Below are positions 1 through 10,832 of a stretch of DNA of 23,144 nt, piece by piece. Location of the stretch: the NCBI GenBank assembly GCA_015657535.1, contig JADHZB010001475.1, positions 1-23,144 of the forward strand. Direction: 5' to 3'. Positions within the stretch are counted from its first letter, which is position 1; every line of letters starts with the position of its first letter. The translations under genes were made by a program, and so were the position numbers. Source of the stretch: Nephromyces sp. MM_2019 (Eukaryota; Apicomplexa; Aconoidasida; Nephromycida). The notes below the pieces were generated by a model. The model saw only the letters and a list, made by a program, of their open reading frames with translations. It was not told where the DNA came from and ran no database searches.

Positions 1-30
1 GAAGAAGAAGAAGAAGAAGAAGAAAGAAAA
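1..30. repeat. (GAA)n simple repeat
   Basis: A GAA run opens the window. Read on the minus strand it is a TTC tract, which suits the polypyrimidine end of the intron that follows the last visible exon of the CWF19-like gene (188-310). The next exon would then lie beyond the left edge. Confidence 0.8.
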
Positions 31-187
31 GGAAAAGAAGGAGAAGAGGAAGATGAAGAATAAAGATATAAAATAGAGAAAACTAAGAAGATGACCAAAA
101 ATTATGTGAAAAGAGGAGAAAACGCAGAATTTAAAGAGCAAATAGCAGATTAAAGAAAAATCATCAGAAAACAGAGAAATTCCCTAC

Positions 188-3100
188 TTTTTGAGTATAT
201 GATGCACTTGTTCATCATCATAAGATCTTGAAGACACCAAGTTTTCTTGTCTTTTTAAGCTATAAACATCATACGATGCTTCGCCATCCTCATCTCGAAA
301 TGTTGCTCTACTGCAAAAACAGCAAATTAGCACAAAAACTCCTCAGTTTTGACGATTTTTGTCGGTTCTGTAGCTTCAGAAAATGTAGAAATTTCTCACC
401 AAAGTAGCAGCAGAACTGATAAACCGAAGTTCTTTAACAAGCAAAACAACACACACAATGAAGCTATAGGCTTGTTTTCAAGCAAGCCTGATGGTATTGA
501 AGAAGACACGCAACCAGATCATTGCAGGGTAACAAAATAGCAGAGCGTGATGATGCACACTCTCCACACACACACAAAATCACCATTACTCTCCAAAAAA
601 CACGCATAGAATACCAACCAGCAAAGCAGTGAGTCAAACACACACATGCATCAGATTAACCTAAAGAGACTCAAAAAAGCTCACCTTCTTCGAGCCTCCA
701 TAGCAGCAGCCGTTCGAATCATCGTGTCTCGTAAGGATCCCCCCCTACCACCCTCTTTTCTACCCTCCGCTTCGCTCATCCTCAGCCTCTTCACGCGCTC
801 AGCTACCCGATCATGGCCTGCTCGATCGCCTGCAATCAGCAGCTTTAGAGCTTCTCCCATCAGTTCGTTAGCATCGAGTTGAGCCTCATAGCCTTCTTCA
901 TTGAATCTAAAACTCCCCCCCTTACCCTCCTCAGCTGTACGTACACTAGCCGAAAAAACTTCATCATCCCCTGCTTCCGATTTCGCCTTCAACACACTGG
1001 GAAGGAGCTTGGCATCCTCCCCTTCTAACTTCATCTTCAAAACACCACCTGAAATCTTATCACTCCTCCCTCCCTCCACCCCCCCCGCTCTGTCCACCTC
1101 CCCCTTCAACATACCAACTTCTTCCTCTTCTTTTTTCCCTCTATCTTCTTCATACTTTTGCTGATTATACTTCAATCTCAGAGAGGAGAAGGTATCTTTT
1201 GGAGATTTTTTGGAAATTCCCTCCTCATCTTTCACTTTAAAAGTCGTTTTCCCCATCACAGCGCCTTCCACCTTCCAGCGATAAGAGGGGGTTGAGGCAG
1301 TATAATCCCTCGCAAAGGCTGAGGAGGTTGAAGAGCGTTCGTCTCTGTAAGCCCTTGAAGAGCTGTTAGATGAAGCTTCAGCTGTGTGTCGCACACGTTC
1401 GTTGAAAGAATAACTTTTGCCTTCACTTCTGAGCGTAGAAGATGACGGGGATGGAAGGTGGGCAGTGAAGATGTGAGGCTGTGAAGAGAGGGGTATGCTA
1501 AAGGGTACATTGTTAAGCGACACACACGGCTTGGGGAGGTTTCATTGTAAGGTGATACACATCTTTTTGGAGGGTGGATCATGAAGGAACACACGCGGTT
1601 TGGGGGGCGCATCATATCTGGACACACAAGCACATTGGAGGTTTCCCCATACCTCCATGCACCCACTCTAACAACCTTCCCTTACCCCCATACACATACA
1701 TTGGAGATTTCCTCATACCTTGACACATACGGTTTAACGCTCGACTTATCCACTCTTCTCTCATCGGATGATAGAAGGGCTCCTTCCCTCCTGCTGGGAA
1801 GTGAGTAACCCCCTCCAAACACCCTATGGCTGCTCTCTTCTTCGCTTCTTTCCAAGGAGCTAGCCTTATACCTTCTCATTGGAGGGCTTGCATCATGTGC
1901 TCTGCCTGAAGAAAGCCTTTCAGCATCGCTACTGCCTTCAACTCCAAAGCTTCTGCGTCTATCTCCTTCAACATTGAAAACATCCTTCTCACCCCCCTCT
2001 TTATATCGCTCTTTACCCCCTCCTTTATATCGTTCTGCACCCCCCCCTTTATATCGCTCTTTAACTCCTCCTTTACCCATCCATTCATCCCCCCATTCAC
2101 CCCCCCCTTCAATCTCTCCTTCAACCCCCCTTTCAACCCCACCCTCAACCTCCTCTTCAATCCCCTCCAAACCCTGCCAGTAATCGCTCCCAGCAATGTG
2201 CCGTACTTTCATCGTATCAAATACACGCTGCTGCAGTGTTTCCTCATCGATCAGCACCCTCCTTTCATCATCTTCAACGGCTTTCCCCCCCCCTCTTCGC
2301 CTTAAATCCTTGTTAACCCCCCTCTCTACCCTCCTCTGAGAGGAATCTCTCGCTAAGCGTCTTCTCTCCCTCCAACCCCCACCCTTCCCTCCATGAGGAT
2401 CTGCAGAGATATCATCTAAAGTGTAGTTTAGTGAGGGGGTAGGCTGAGCAGCGCCTTGCTGAGAGGGTTTTCTGTGGGAGGGGGATGTGGTACGCTCTCC
2501 TGAATGGGAGGGGTTCGCTTCAGTAGCTTTGGCATCGTTGCTTCTACCCTGAAGGGGCAAACGTAAGAAGGGGGTTTGTAGGGGGGGGATGATGTTTTGT
2601 CATGAGGAATATCTGTGTGTGTGTGTGTGTGAGGTGGGTGGTGGGTGTAAAGTGGGTGCGTGAGATGGTAGGGGTATGAGGTGGGTGTGTGACGTGGGTG
2701 GTAGGTGTGTGAGGTGGGTGTCAGGTCTGTAAGGAGTATTGTGGGTGTACGTGTGTTCAAGCTGGGTTGTGGGTGTATTTGCGGTGGGTGATGGGCGTGC
2801 GTATGTGTGAGGAGGGACGTAGAAATGGGGGTATATGTTCTACTACATATGTATATCCCTCTCTGTCTACCTCTCTAAATTTGTATGTGTGCGAGTCTAC
2901 CCTTACGAATGTGGGTGTAAAGCATCACAAACTCACACAGCATAAAAGACACTACCACACCAAAAGTATGGTGGTCGGTGGATTTAGTTGAGGGGGGTTT
3001 ACATACATCAAAACAACTCCTTATGCCATCACACACAGATTCTTTAGGATACTCTGTGTGGCTCTATACGCCATAGAGTAAACCATAACAAAGAGCATGA

Positions 3101-3412
3101 AGATAATACTAGTGGTGGGATTCGCTTTACACATTGGGGGGTGGGGAGCATTTTCACACACAAAGTGGGGGGGGAATGATCTTCACACACAAAGTGTGGG
3201 GTAGGGATAATGATCTTCACACACAAAAGAGGTGGGAGGGTGATCTTCACACACAAAAGAGGTGGGAGAGCGATCTTCACACATACTAGTGATAATCATT
3301 CAATTCCCCCCTCTTCACACACACTCACATGTGAAGAGCTTTTTTCTGACTTCTTCTTCTCCGATTTACCGTCTTCGTCTTCACGCTTCAGAAAGCGAAG
3401 CCCACTCAGCAT
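188..3412 (-). CDS. CWF19-like (CwfJ family) spliceosome-associated protein, N-terminal part, left edge truncated
   Basis: Four exons join in phase: 3412-3329 (28 codons from ATG), 2548-1700, 1478-685 and 310-188. Donors read GTGAGT, GTATGT, GTGAGC and GTAGGG. The frame gives about 616 residues. The start MLSGLRFLK resembles the start of plant CWF19L2-type proteins. A GGGWRERRRLAR segment and, near the C-terminal side, ANELMGEALKLLIAGD match the family's 'N-x-L-x-A-K-x-L-K-A-x-x-x-G' helix. YSLKRQEN in the last exon fits the stretch just before the catalytic-like CwfJ_C_1 (HIT-like) domain. That domain is not in the window, because the TAG at 186-184 is probably intronic. Family members act with the late spliceosome and debranching of intron lariats. 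The middle is low complexity, with ERYKGGG-type repeats (about 1990-2080). Recognition is by motif memory without a search; coding status is more certain than the name. Confidence 0.58.
936..945. promoter_or_regulatory. TGTACGTACA motif inside a coding exon
   Basis: Exact copy lying in exon 3 of the CWF19-like gene, so at least this copy may simply be coding sequence. Confidence 0.3.
1985..2110 (-). repeat. In-frame low-complexity repeats inside exon 2 of the CWF19-like gene
   Basis: Plus-strand units of the type ccccctttatatcgctcttta encode repeated ERYKGGG/ERYKEGG peptides on the minus strand. They are followed upstream in the protein by Gly/Glu-rich GVERGVEGEIEGGG-like sequence. The repeats keep frame, as expected for a translated disordered spacer. 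Confidence 0.75.
2549..3328 (-). repeat. Intron 1 of the CWF19-like gene, filled with GT/GGGTGG and TTCACACACAAA repeats
   Basis: From about 2610 to 2830 the plus strand is TG/GGTG-rich. From about 3130 to 3290 a roughly 30-bp unit built on tgatcttcacacacaaaag repeats, with copies at 3211-3240 and 3241-3270 and degenerate ones before and after. I see no convincing exon here. Unlike most introns in the window, the coding strand is not uniformly TG-rich. Confidence 0.6.
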
Positions 3413-3620
3413 TGTGCATGTGGGGTATTCGTATCGATTGAAGATGATCGCCCGGAAAGCTCAACATACTACTAATCTTGAAGTTTCACACACATACACA
3501 CACACCCAATGAGGGGGTAGCACGATAGAATGCCTTTGTATGTAAAAGATTTCTTAGAATGATGTTCAGAAGAATAGGGAGTAGTTTAGATGTTTTAGAG
3601 GAAGTTGTTTCTATTGATAT
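3413..3620. other. Short spacer upstream of the CWF19-like start codon
   Basis: About 200 bp between the ATG of the CWF19-like gene (3412) and the stop of the proposed minus-strand exon at 3621. It holds a short CA run near 3490-3507 and A/T-rich sequence. Any promoter and 5' untranslated region would sit here, but I recognise no specific element. Confidence 0.4.
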
Positions 3621-4686
3621 TTAGAGGGGGGGAGTTACATAAGAGAGCGGCCGATTGAAAATCTTCAAATCTTTCTAGGCAGCAGTTTGATGACTGTGTG
3701 TTGACAGTAGGGGTGGGAGGGGATGAGTCCAACACACATGGGCGGTCGGGTGTAGTCCCATACACAAGGTGGAAGAAATTGGACTGCTAGACATCAGAGA
3801 GAACTGACGAGCCGAGTGCAGGTAGTGGGGTAAACCCACACACATTAGTCGGAAATACACACACAGAGTGCGTGTAATGGGGCAAACACACGCACATACA
3901 AATAGTGGTGCAAACACACAGAGAATGCAAGTGGTGGGGCAAAAACGCGCACACACAAGATTTATTAAGGGTAGCAACAAAAGCCAATCACGTGTGTGTG
4001 TAGAGGCTTAAAGGGAGGAGTGCCACAATAGGGGGACTCGTAGGGGTTTCAATGCGATAAACACACACGTCGCACACAAGAAGTAAGACACACACACAGC
4101 TTCTTGCATGCCCATATCAACACACACTAATGCACTCTTGCAAGCATGCGCACACACACATTGTGCTTCACACATATACCCAAACAGTGATTCAGACATA
4201 TACCCACGCACACACAACAGGAATTCATATACATACCCAAACATGCAACGATTCACACATATACCCATACATGCACCACTGCTGACACACACACAACCAC
4301 ACAAACACAACGGTGAACAACCACGTAGTCCCCGCACACACCTACTTCGGTGTACCCAAACTATCAATTAAGCAAGCCTTTTCACTTGCACACACATGGT
4401 AGCACTCGGCCACACACAAAGTTAGATATCGAAATACCCTGCTATCACACAGCCTAGTGTCATAATACTAGCTTCTCACTGTACCACCACACAGCGAAGC
4501 TCACACACATCCACCTTCCCAACACCCAGTTGAGTGTACGTACATCCAAGGAAATCAAAGCTATCATAGCGGATTTCGTTGATCGTTATGCTTTCATCCT
4601 CTTCTTCTTACTTTTGTACTCTACGCTTCGAGAGCCACAGAGGTTTCCTTTACTTTTCCTTCTTCCTTGTGCTTAACCAAGTAGAT
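3621..4686 (-). CDS. Possible small multi-exon gene of unknown function (weak model)
   Basis: The best-looking pieces are a terminal exon and an upstream exon. The terminal exon 3674-3621 has a strong acceptor (tgctgcctag) and reads KDLKIFNRPLSYVTPPL then TAA. The upstream exon 4686-4625 reads IYLVKHKEEGKVKETSVALE and ends at a GTAGAG donor. CA runs on the plus strand between them (3830-4520) make TG-rich introns on the minus strand, as in the confident gene of this window. Short intermediate exons can be proposed near 3795-3775 and 4450-4400 but are too small to trust. No start codon is assigned and no family is recognised. Confidence 0.2.
4535..4544. promoter_or_regulatory. TGTACGTACA motif
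   Basis: Exact copy about 280 bp upstream of the proposed start of the plus-strand gene at 4827. Confidence 0.35.
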
Positions 4687-4826
4687 CTACACACAGAGTC
4701 ACACACACGTGTACACAAACATACAGACACGCACACACACACACACATCTTGATACCGATGCACACACAGAGTTACACACACGTGTACACACATATTAAC
4801 ACCTACACACGCATACACACACACAG

Positions 4827-6500
4827 ATGCTTGACTCCAAGGCCAAAACTTTGTTTGGTTTTCAGCCCACGGTTAGTTTACCAGTATGCATTCTGAGGCT
4901 CCACCAGAGTGGAGTGTACGTACACTCCACTCACAGTTTGTGTATGTAGGCTGAAATTACAGGGTATGTGTGCAAACTGAGATCGCAGGGTATGTGTGCG
5001 TGTGTGCGCAGTTTTTCAGCTACCTCTTCTCCTGAACACTCTCTACCTACTTTAAATACTATCTCAGGAGTGTGCGTGTATGTATATGTGTGCATGTATG
5101 CAATACTCTGTGTGTGTGCAACCCAACTCACAAAGGTCCATCTGTGCATGCACACAATATAATGAGTAACTTATAATTGAAGGCGTATCGAAATACATAG
5201 TAAAATTGAAAGGTTGAATACAGTGTACGTACACACCGTCTTCACAGCGTGGAAGACACACACACGGGGGAGATAAGAATACTAACACACACGGAAAAGT
5301 TATTAACACAATGCCAGCTGCTCTCAAACAAGAGAGTCAAGGCTAATACACCATTAAGTATAGGTAAACACATGAGTGTGTGCGCCTGCATGTATAAATA
5401 TGTTTGTGTGCGATTTGCTATATGCATGGTTGGCCAAATGCATGTGTGAGCGTAAATTTTTAATTGTGTGTGTGTAGGGGTGTGCACATCTCTGTGTGCG
5501 CAGGTCACTCTATGTGCATACCTATGCGCACACTAATTTGCCCACACACGTGCTTGTGTGTGCACTACTCTTTTTAGAGGTGTTTGTGCGTCTACTGACC
5601 TCACCACACACGTAGCTTTGTGTGCACTACCCTGAACACACACGTGTTTGTGTGTGCTCCATTCTCCACACACATGAAGTTGTGCGCACGCATCACCCTC
5701 CAGACACGAGCTTGTGTGCGCACCACTCTCCACACATACAACCTTCTGTGTGCACCATTCTCTACACACACGAGTTTTTCCAGAAGTTAGTATTTTTAAA
5801 AGCTTTCAGCCATTGTGTGTCTGTGTGTGTGTGTGTTCGCCATGCTAAAGCTCCTCTCACTCTAGCAACTTGTACTTCTTCCACTTATGATAAGCAGTCG
5901 TTTCAACCTTCACTGCTCAGCGCTTTAGACACTTTAGAATTCGTCTTCTTTCCTGAGAAAAAGCAGCAAAAGGGGTGAAGAAGCACGTAGAAGCTGCACA
6001 CACACACAGCCCCGTAAAGGCAGCCAATCAGTCACAAAAAAAATCCATTTGTACCCTCTTTCTGTGTGTTTGCGTGTCCTCCTATATGCTGGGGGTGTGT
6101 GTTCTTCTATCTGCTACATTTATGTGTGCTCTTCAATCTGCTACGTGTGTGCGCTCTTCTATTTGAAATACGTGTGTGCTCTCCCATCTGCTACATTTAT
6201 GTGTGCTCCTCTATCCGCTATGTGTGTGTGTGCCTCCCCATCTCCTAGGTGTATGAGTTCTAAAGCTACACACATACGGCAGAAAGTTACAGCAGTTTTC
6301 TCAACTGGGAAGACAGGACGATCAAGAGTAGGAGTGATTAAGCAGGCACCTGTACGTACATTGTGCGTGTCGATGCTTACGCATGAAGGCTGAGGCATAA
6401 GCTGCACCTACATAGGCAGTCCCTCACTGTAGAGTATTGGAGCTTCCCACACACACTTGAGCTTCGCCATTCTAACAATAAAACCGCGCTACGTCCCTGA
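4827..6500 (+). CDS. Unknown protein, six-exon model of about 151 residues
   Basis: ATG at 4827. Proposed exons are 4827-4908, 5020-5069, 5318-5363, 5866-5974, 6249-6351 and 6435-6500 (TGA). Phases match at all five junctions. Strong acceptors include gtttttcag, ctcactctag and catctcctag; donors include GTAAAC and GTACGT. Introns are TG-rich on the plus strand. The best coding stretch is in exon 5, around IRQKVTAVFSTGKTGRSRVG, whose codons mostly begin with a purine. The last junction is ambiguous: using TAG at 6432 instead of the AG at 6434 changes the frame and gives a longer tail. The exon 1 donor lies in a 26-bp palindrome. The gene converges on HMG-CoA lyase, 115 bp from its stop codon. 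No domain is recognised. A minus-strand reading of parts was considered and judged weaker. Confidence 0.45.
4907..4932. promoter_or_regulatory. Perfect 26-bp palindrome centred on TGTACGTACA
   Basis: The half-site GAGTGGAGTGTAC is followed directly by its exact reverse complement. It contains the TGTACGTACA core at 4915-4924 that recurs in this window. It overlaps the proposed exon 1 donor of the gene at 4827-6500, so it could be a DNA-binding site or an RNA hairpin. Confidence 0.6.
5224..5233. promoter_or_regulatory. TGTACGTACA motif
   Basis: Exact copy in the second proposed intron of the gene at 4827-6500. Confidence 0.3.
5540..5800. repeat. Array of CACACAC/GTGTGTG hairpin-like units
   Basis: About six imperfect units of roughly 40-50 bp, each with a CACACACG arm followed closely by a TTGTGTGTGC arm and then a pyrimidine-rich link such as actctcc. 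Each unit could fold back on itself. The array lies in the third proposed intron of the plus-strand gene. Confidence 0.6.
6060..6248 (+). repeat. Tandem TGTGTGCTCTTCTATCTGCTAC-type repeat ending at a splice acceptor
   Basis: About six diverged units of 25-32 bp combine a TGTGTG run with a pyrimidine stretch and ctgctac. The last unit ends in ccccatctcctag, the acceptor of proposed exon 5. Several units resemble branch and polypyrimidine sequence, so the array may have grown by copying an acceptor region. Confidence 0.5.
6351..6360. promoter_or_regulatory. TGTACGTACA motif at an exon-intron junction
   Basis: Exact copy; the proposed exon 5 donor of the plus-strand gene (GTACGT) is inside it. 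Confidence 0.3.
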
Positions 6501-6510
6501 TTTTGAGGAT

Positions 6511-6556
6511 GTATGTACACCCAAAAACGAGCTGTATGTACACCCAAAAACGAGCT
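6511..6556. repeat. Perfect 23-bp tandem duplication
   Basis: Two identical copies, 6511-6533 and 6534-6556, each starting gtatgtacaccc. They lie between the converging stop codons of the plus-strand gene (6500) and HMG-CoA lyase (6615), so in shared 3' untranslated sequence. Each copy carries the TGTATGTACA variant of the window's palindrome. Confidence 0.9.
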
Positions 6557-6614
6557 GCTTCATTCGAATAAAACATCTCGAACTACTAGCACACAAAAGC
6601 ATACATCAGCTTGG

Positions 6615-6971
6615 CTAAAGCATTCGCTCACCCAGTCTTGACAGTATGAAGTTTCCAGCCTTAATGAGCTTCTTCATGTCCAAGCCATGATTTATGCCTA
6701 AACCCTGAGGAGCAGAAGTAGCAGGCCGTTAATATAATCGTAATGCTTCATAAACATACACAAAGAAAACAAACAAACAAACACACATACAGACACACAA
6801 AAGGACACACAAACAAATACACGATAACACACAAACACACACACACACACACAAGGTAATGATACTTATCGAGTGTTATAATGCTTGGGAACACAAGGGT
6901 GTAAATATGTGAAGCATGTAATAAGATAGAGAGATCGTGTAGAGTTAGTATATCGGGGGTAAAGTGAGAGC

Positions 6972-7009
<38 letters not shown>

Positions 7010-7985
7010 TGTAGAAACACACAAAAGGAACGATAAAGTTAGAGATAGACTCATACACGGACACACGCAGAAAGACGTATGCGTAGGCATACGCACACAA
7101 AGACGTAAAGTTAGACACACACAGGAATAGAGATAGCCAAATACACAGACTTAGACACACACACACCCAAGCACACACAAACTCCCGCAAATACACATAC
7201 ATACACACATCCATATACACACAAACAAGCTAGCATGCTCTCGAAGGTGTGTGTGTATTTTAGCTGCATGAATTCCTTGCTCATCTAATCTGTGTGAGAT
7301 TACGTCGAGCATGTAGACGACATCTTCAGTAGAGACATTCCCCGTGGCTCCCTTCGCATAAGGGCAGCCTCCAAGCCCAGCAATGCTCGCGTCTACCACG
7401 CTTATTCCACGCTATACACACACCAATAGTACCAGAAAATAACGTATATGCGGGAGAGAAAAGGCTACAGAGTAGTGTGTGCGAAATGCAAAGAATAGTG
7501 CGTGTTTAAACTGAAGAAGCTGCACACACATATACTATTAACTGTGCTAGAATGTAGGAGCAGTAGAGTAGGAAAGAACGCTTGAAAAGTGAAGCGTAAA
7601 GATCTTTGGCTGACAAGAAAAAGAGAGCTAATAAGAGTGTGCGGGGTGTGTAGTGTGTGTGAGGTGAGTGTGCGAAGACGGGAAAAGTGTGTGGAGCGCG
7701 AAAAGAAAGCAAATCATTAAGCCACAAAAAGGACCTCTGACTGGGATATGCAACAGATCTCATGGCCTTCGCACACACAAAGATGCTTTACAGCCTTTTG
7801 AAGGCTTTTTGGAGTTCAATCCTCTCACACACAAGACAATGGCAGCTCGATTCCCATAAACAGCACAACTATCAGCTATTTTTTTACGCGCAAAACTGCT
7901 CAAAAACGGATTTAAGCACACACACCCATCGACACACACAAACACACCGACATACCCACACCCACCTACATGTGCACACCCACCA

Positions 7986-8052
<67 letters not shown>

Positions 8053-10748
8053 CTCTATTCCTGCCTGTAAAGCCAAAAGTATGTTAGCTATCGCCTGGCC
8101 GTAGGTATCGTGGAAATGAACCGCCAAAGTCCTAAAAAATAGCGAATTCCAGACAATTTCAATGTATATACACTCCAAAGACTCTAAAACTACTAAGCAG
8201 CATGAAGAAGAGTTGTGCACTTTAGGTATTCAATACATATTTAGTAGCCTAAAAAAAGCTTAACGTTATGAGTTAGCGCCACGAGCGCACATAAACTGCC
8301 CCGAAGACACACACTTCCTTAGGGGTTAACACACTAAAAGCGAAAAAACTGGCAGAAGTTTCGTTGGATACGCCAATACCTACTTAGCAATGGAGGCATG
8401 AATATATATACAATCACACACACAGACATGGATAAAATCTCGCACACACTCGCGTGCGTACACTTGTAAACACGTGTTTAGACACACTGGCACACACACT
8501 TGTGTGCACGCTCGTACACACGTGTAGAACAAAACTCGCACACATATTTTTACACACACCATCATACACACACTTGCATGCACTGAGCTGTTCCAATCAC
8601 TTGAATCAAGCACAGATAGAACTATAAAGAGCCAAAATAACCCTCAGGTGGAGTCGCACACACAGAATCATACACATACATTCACACATATATATATTTA
8701 ATCAAAACCACCGCAAGAATCTTACCAAAAGCGTCATGCGTACTAACACACACTAAAAAAAATTGAGCTCCGGCGCACACACAGTTCACCCAAGCTCAAA
8801 CATGCATTCACACATAGTATACTACACTAAAGCCATCCAAGTTAAGCCTACTCAATTGGAATGCCAGAAACAGCGAGATCATCTAGCAGTTTCATAGTGG
8901 AGCCTTCAAAAGTAAAGGAACACACAGAGATAACATGAAAAGCCTTTGCTAAGGCGATAGGTCTAAGCTCTGTTAAGCTAACACACAAACTGTACATACA
9001 CCACTCTGAAGAGGGCATCACAACTTAAACGATATTCACACACACAAACATAAACATCACAAGATTCCCATAGAAAGAAAATCATAAAAGCAAATGGGTT
9101 TACACGCATTCACCCACCCGCATACAGCATGCGTATATACACGAGTATGTGTGTGTGTTCGTGCGTGTGTGTGTCCGTTTTTCTGAGCCTGTGCCTCTAC
9201 ATGTGGATCTATGTGTGTGTGCGAAGAGCGCCCATATACTTTCCCCTTTTAAAGCACAATTACTGCTCAGCGCGAGCACACACACCACATCTAAAATGCT
9301 AGAACTTGCCTGGGCTTCCAATTCCTATAGTATCTCCAAGGGAAACTTCATAACAGCCTACAGTGAAGAAGAAGCAGATTAAAGCATCTTCGAGTGTACG
9401 TACACCTCATGGCTCAAATGAGGAAGAAAAGGCTACTTTGTTAACAGCAGCGTGAAGCTATAGCATCTCAGTTTAGTGTCTGGAAATTTGAGCTCTGGTA
9501 ATGTGAAAAGGAAAGAATGCATACATATACAGGGACCCAAAGAGGCGCACACACACACATGCACAGATATATACACACGTAAAAAAAGACTCACATTCAC
9601 ACAAACACATATAATACGAACATAACACACAGCATACAAATAAGACATAACACACAAAACACACACAACATAGGCACAACACACACACACACACATACAC
9701 GCGCAGCACACACAACATAGGCACAACACACACACATACACACGCAGCACACACATAAGACATGACACACAACACATACACAGCATACACATAACAAAAA
9801 ATACACATAACACACACAATAGCGAACAAAAGGGTATTTTCCACAAGAAATTCTATAATAGAGCAAGCTCAATGACATCCTATCACACACACACACGAGC
9901 CACGCGCACAAAAAGGCCATGAAAAAAACCCCACACACACAGGAGAATGCTTTCAAACAAAGCCGTATACTTACCTATTCCTAGCAGAGCTTTGGTTACT
10001 TCAATAACCTTTTCAGTCTTAACTTTACCTTCGTAAGGACAGCCTAACACACACGATAAGTATCTGCAGTAATAGACAAAATGAAATAGTTAAAGACGGA
10101 TTCTGAGTCTATAGGTTGTATGCTAGCTCACACACACAAACACACATACGTTAAGCTGTAGAAGCAAAGAAACACACAATCAAGACTGCAGAAATCACTC
10201 TTTGAAACTCACCATTAAAGTAGCATCTACATTAACACACCAAAACTTAAACTACCACACACACGATAGGCTAACACACACACACTCTTGTGCAACGCAT
10301 ACCTTAGAAATTCTTGCGCATATATACACCCTAGGCAGATGACATCGAACACACACCAATTTTGTATTCATTCCTGCATGCTCTGCTATGAATAGCCCTA
10401 CACACACATCCTCTAGCACACATACATAGCATAGGGCACACACACATACCATCTAGCACACACACATACCATCTAGCACACACACATACCACCTAGCACA
10501 CACATAAACTAAAATGCATCGACTTTTTTCGATGAGAAACAACTGCATCTAACATCTAATGCATTGAAAAAATAGCCTAAACACACAAGCCCACACACCC
10601 ATCTACACTACACACACCAGCCTACCCAAACAAGCTTTAGCTAACCCCCTAACTTTGACGCCATCCTTCTGAGCTTGATTAAGAATGGGAAGGAAACGGA
10701 AGAGGCTCTCATCCTGTTGAGGCACACACAATCATACACACTAAAACT

Positions 10749-10832
<84 letters not shown>

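Noticed and set aside
184..186. TAG as the true stop of the CWF19-like protein
   Set aside because: It overlaps a GTAGGG donor in phase, a long pyrimidine tract follows to the window edge, and the family's conserved C-terminal domain is still missing.
1256..1680. Minus-strand frame between exons 2 and 3 of the CWF19-like gene (CVSPYNETSPSRVCRL and similar)
   Set aside because: Made of degenerate copies of one short unit; phase 0 splicing from GTATGT at 1699 to the acceptor at 1479 removes it cleanly.
4970..6355. Minus-strand exons (TPTLDRPVFPVEKTAV, SKVSKALSSE, ECSGEEVAEKL)
   Set aside because: They join in phase, but weaker acceptors and TG-rich plus-strand introns favour the plus-strand gene at 4827-6500.
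10441..10503. Regular 20-bp repeats as a CRISPR-like array
   Set aside because: No spacers between units and a eukaryotic intron context; it is a simple tandem repeat.
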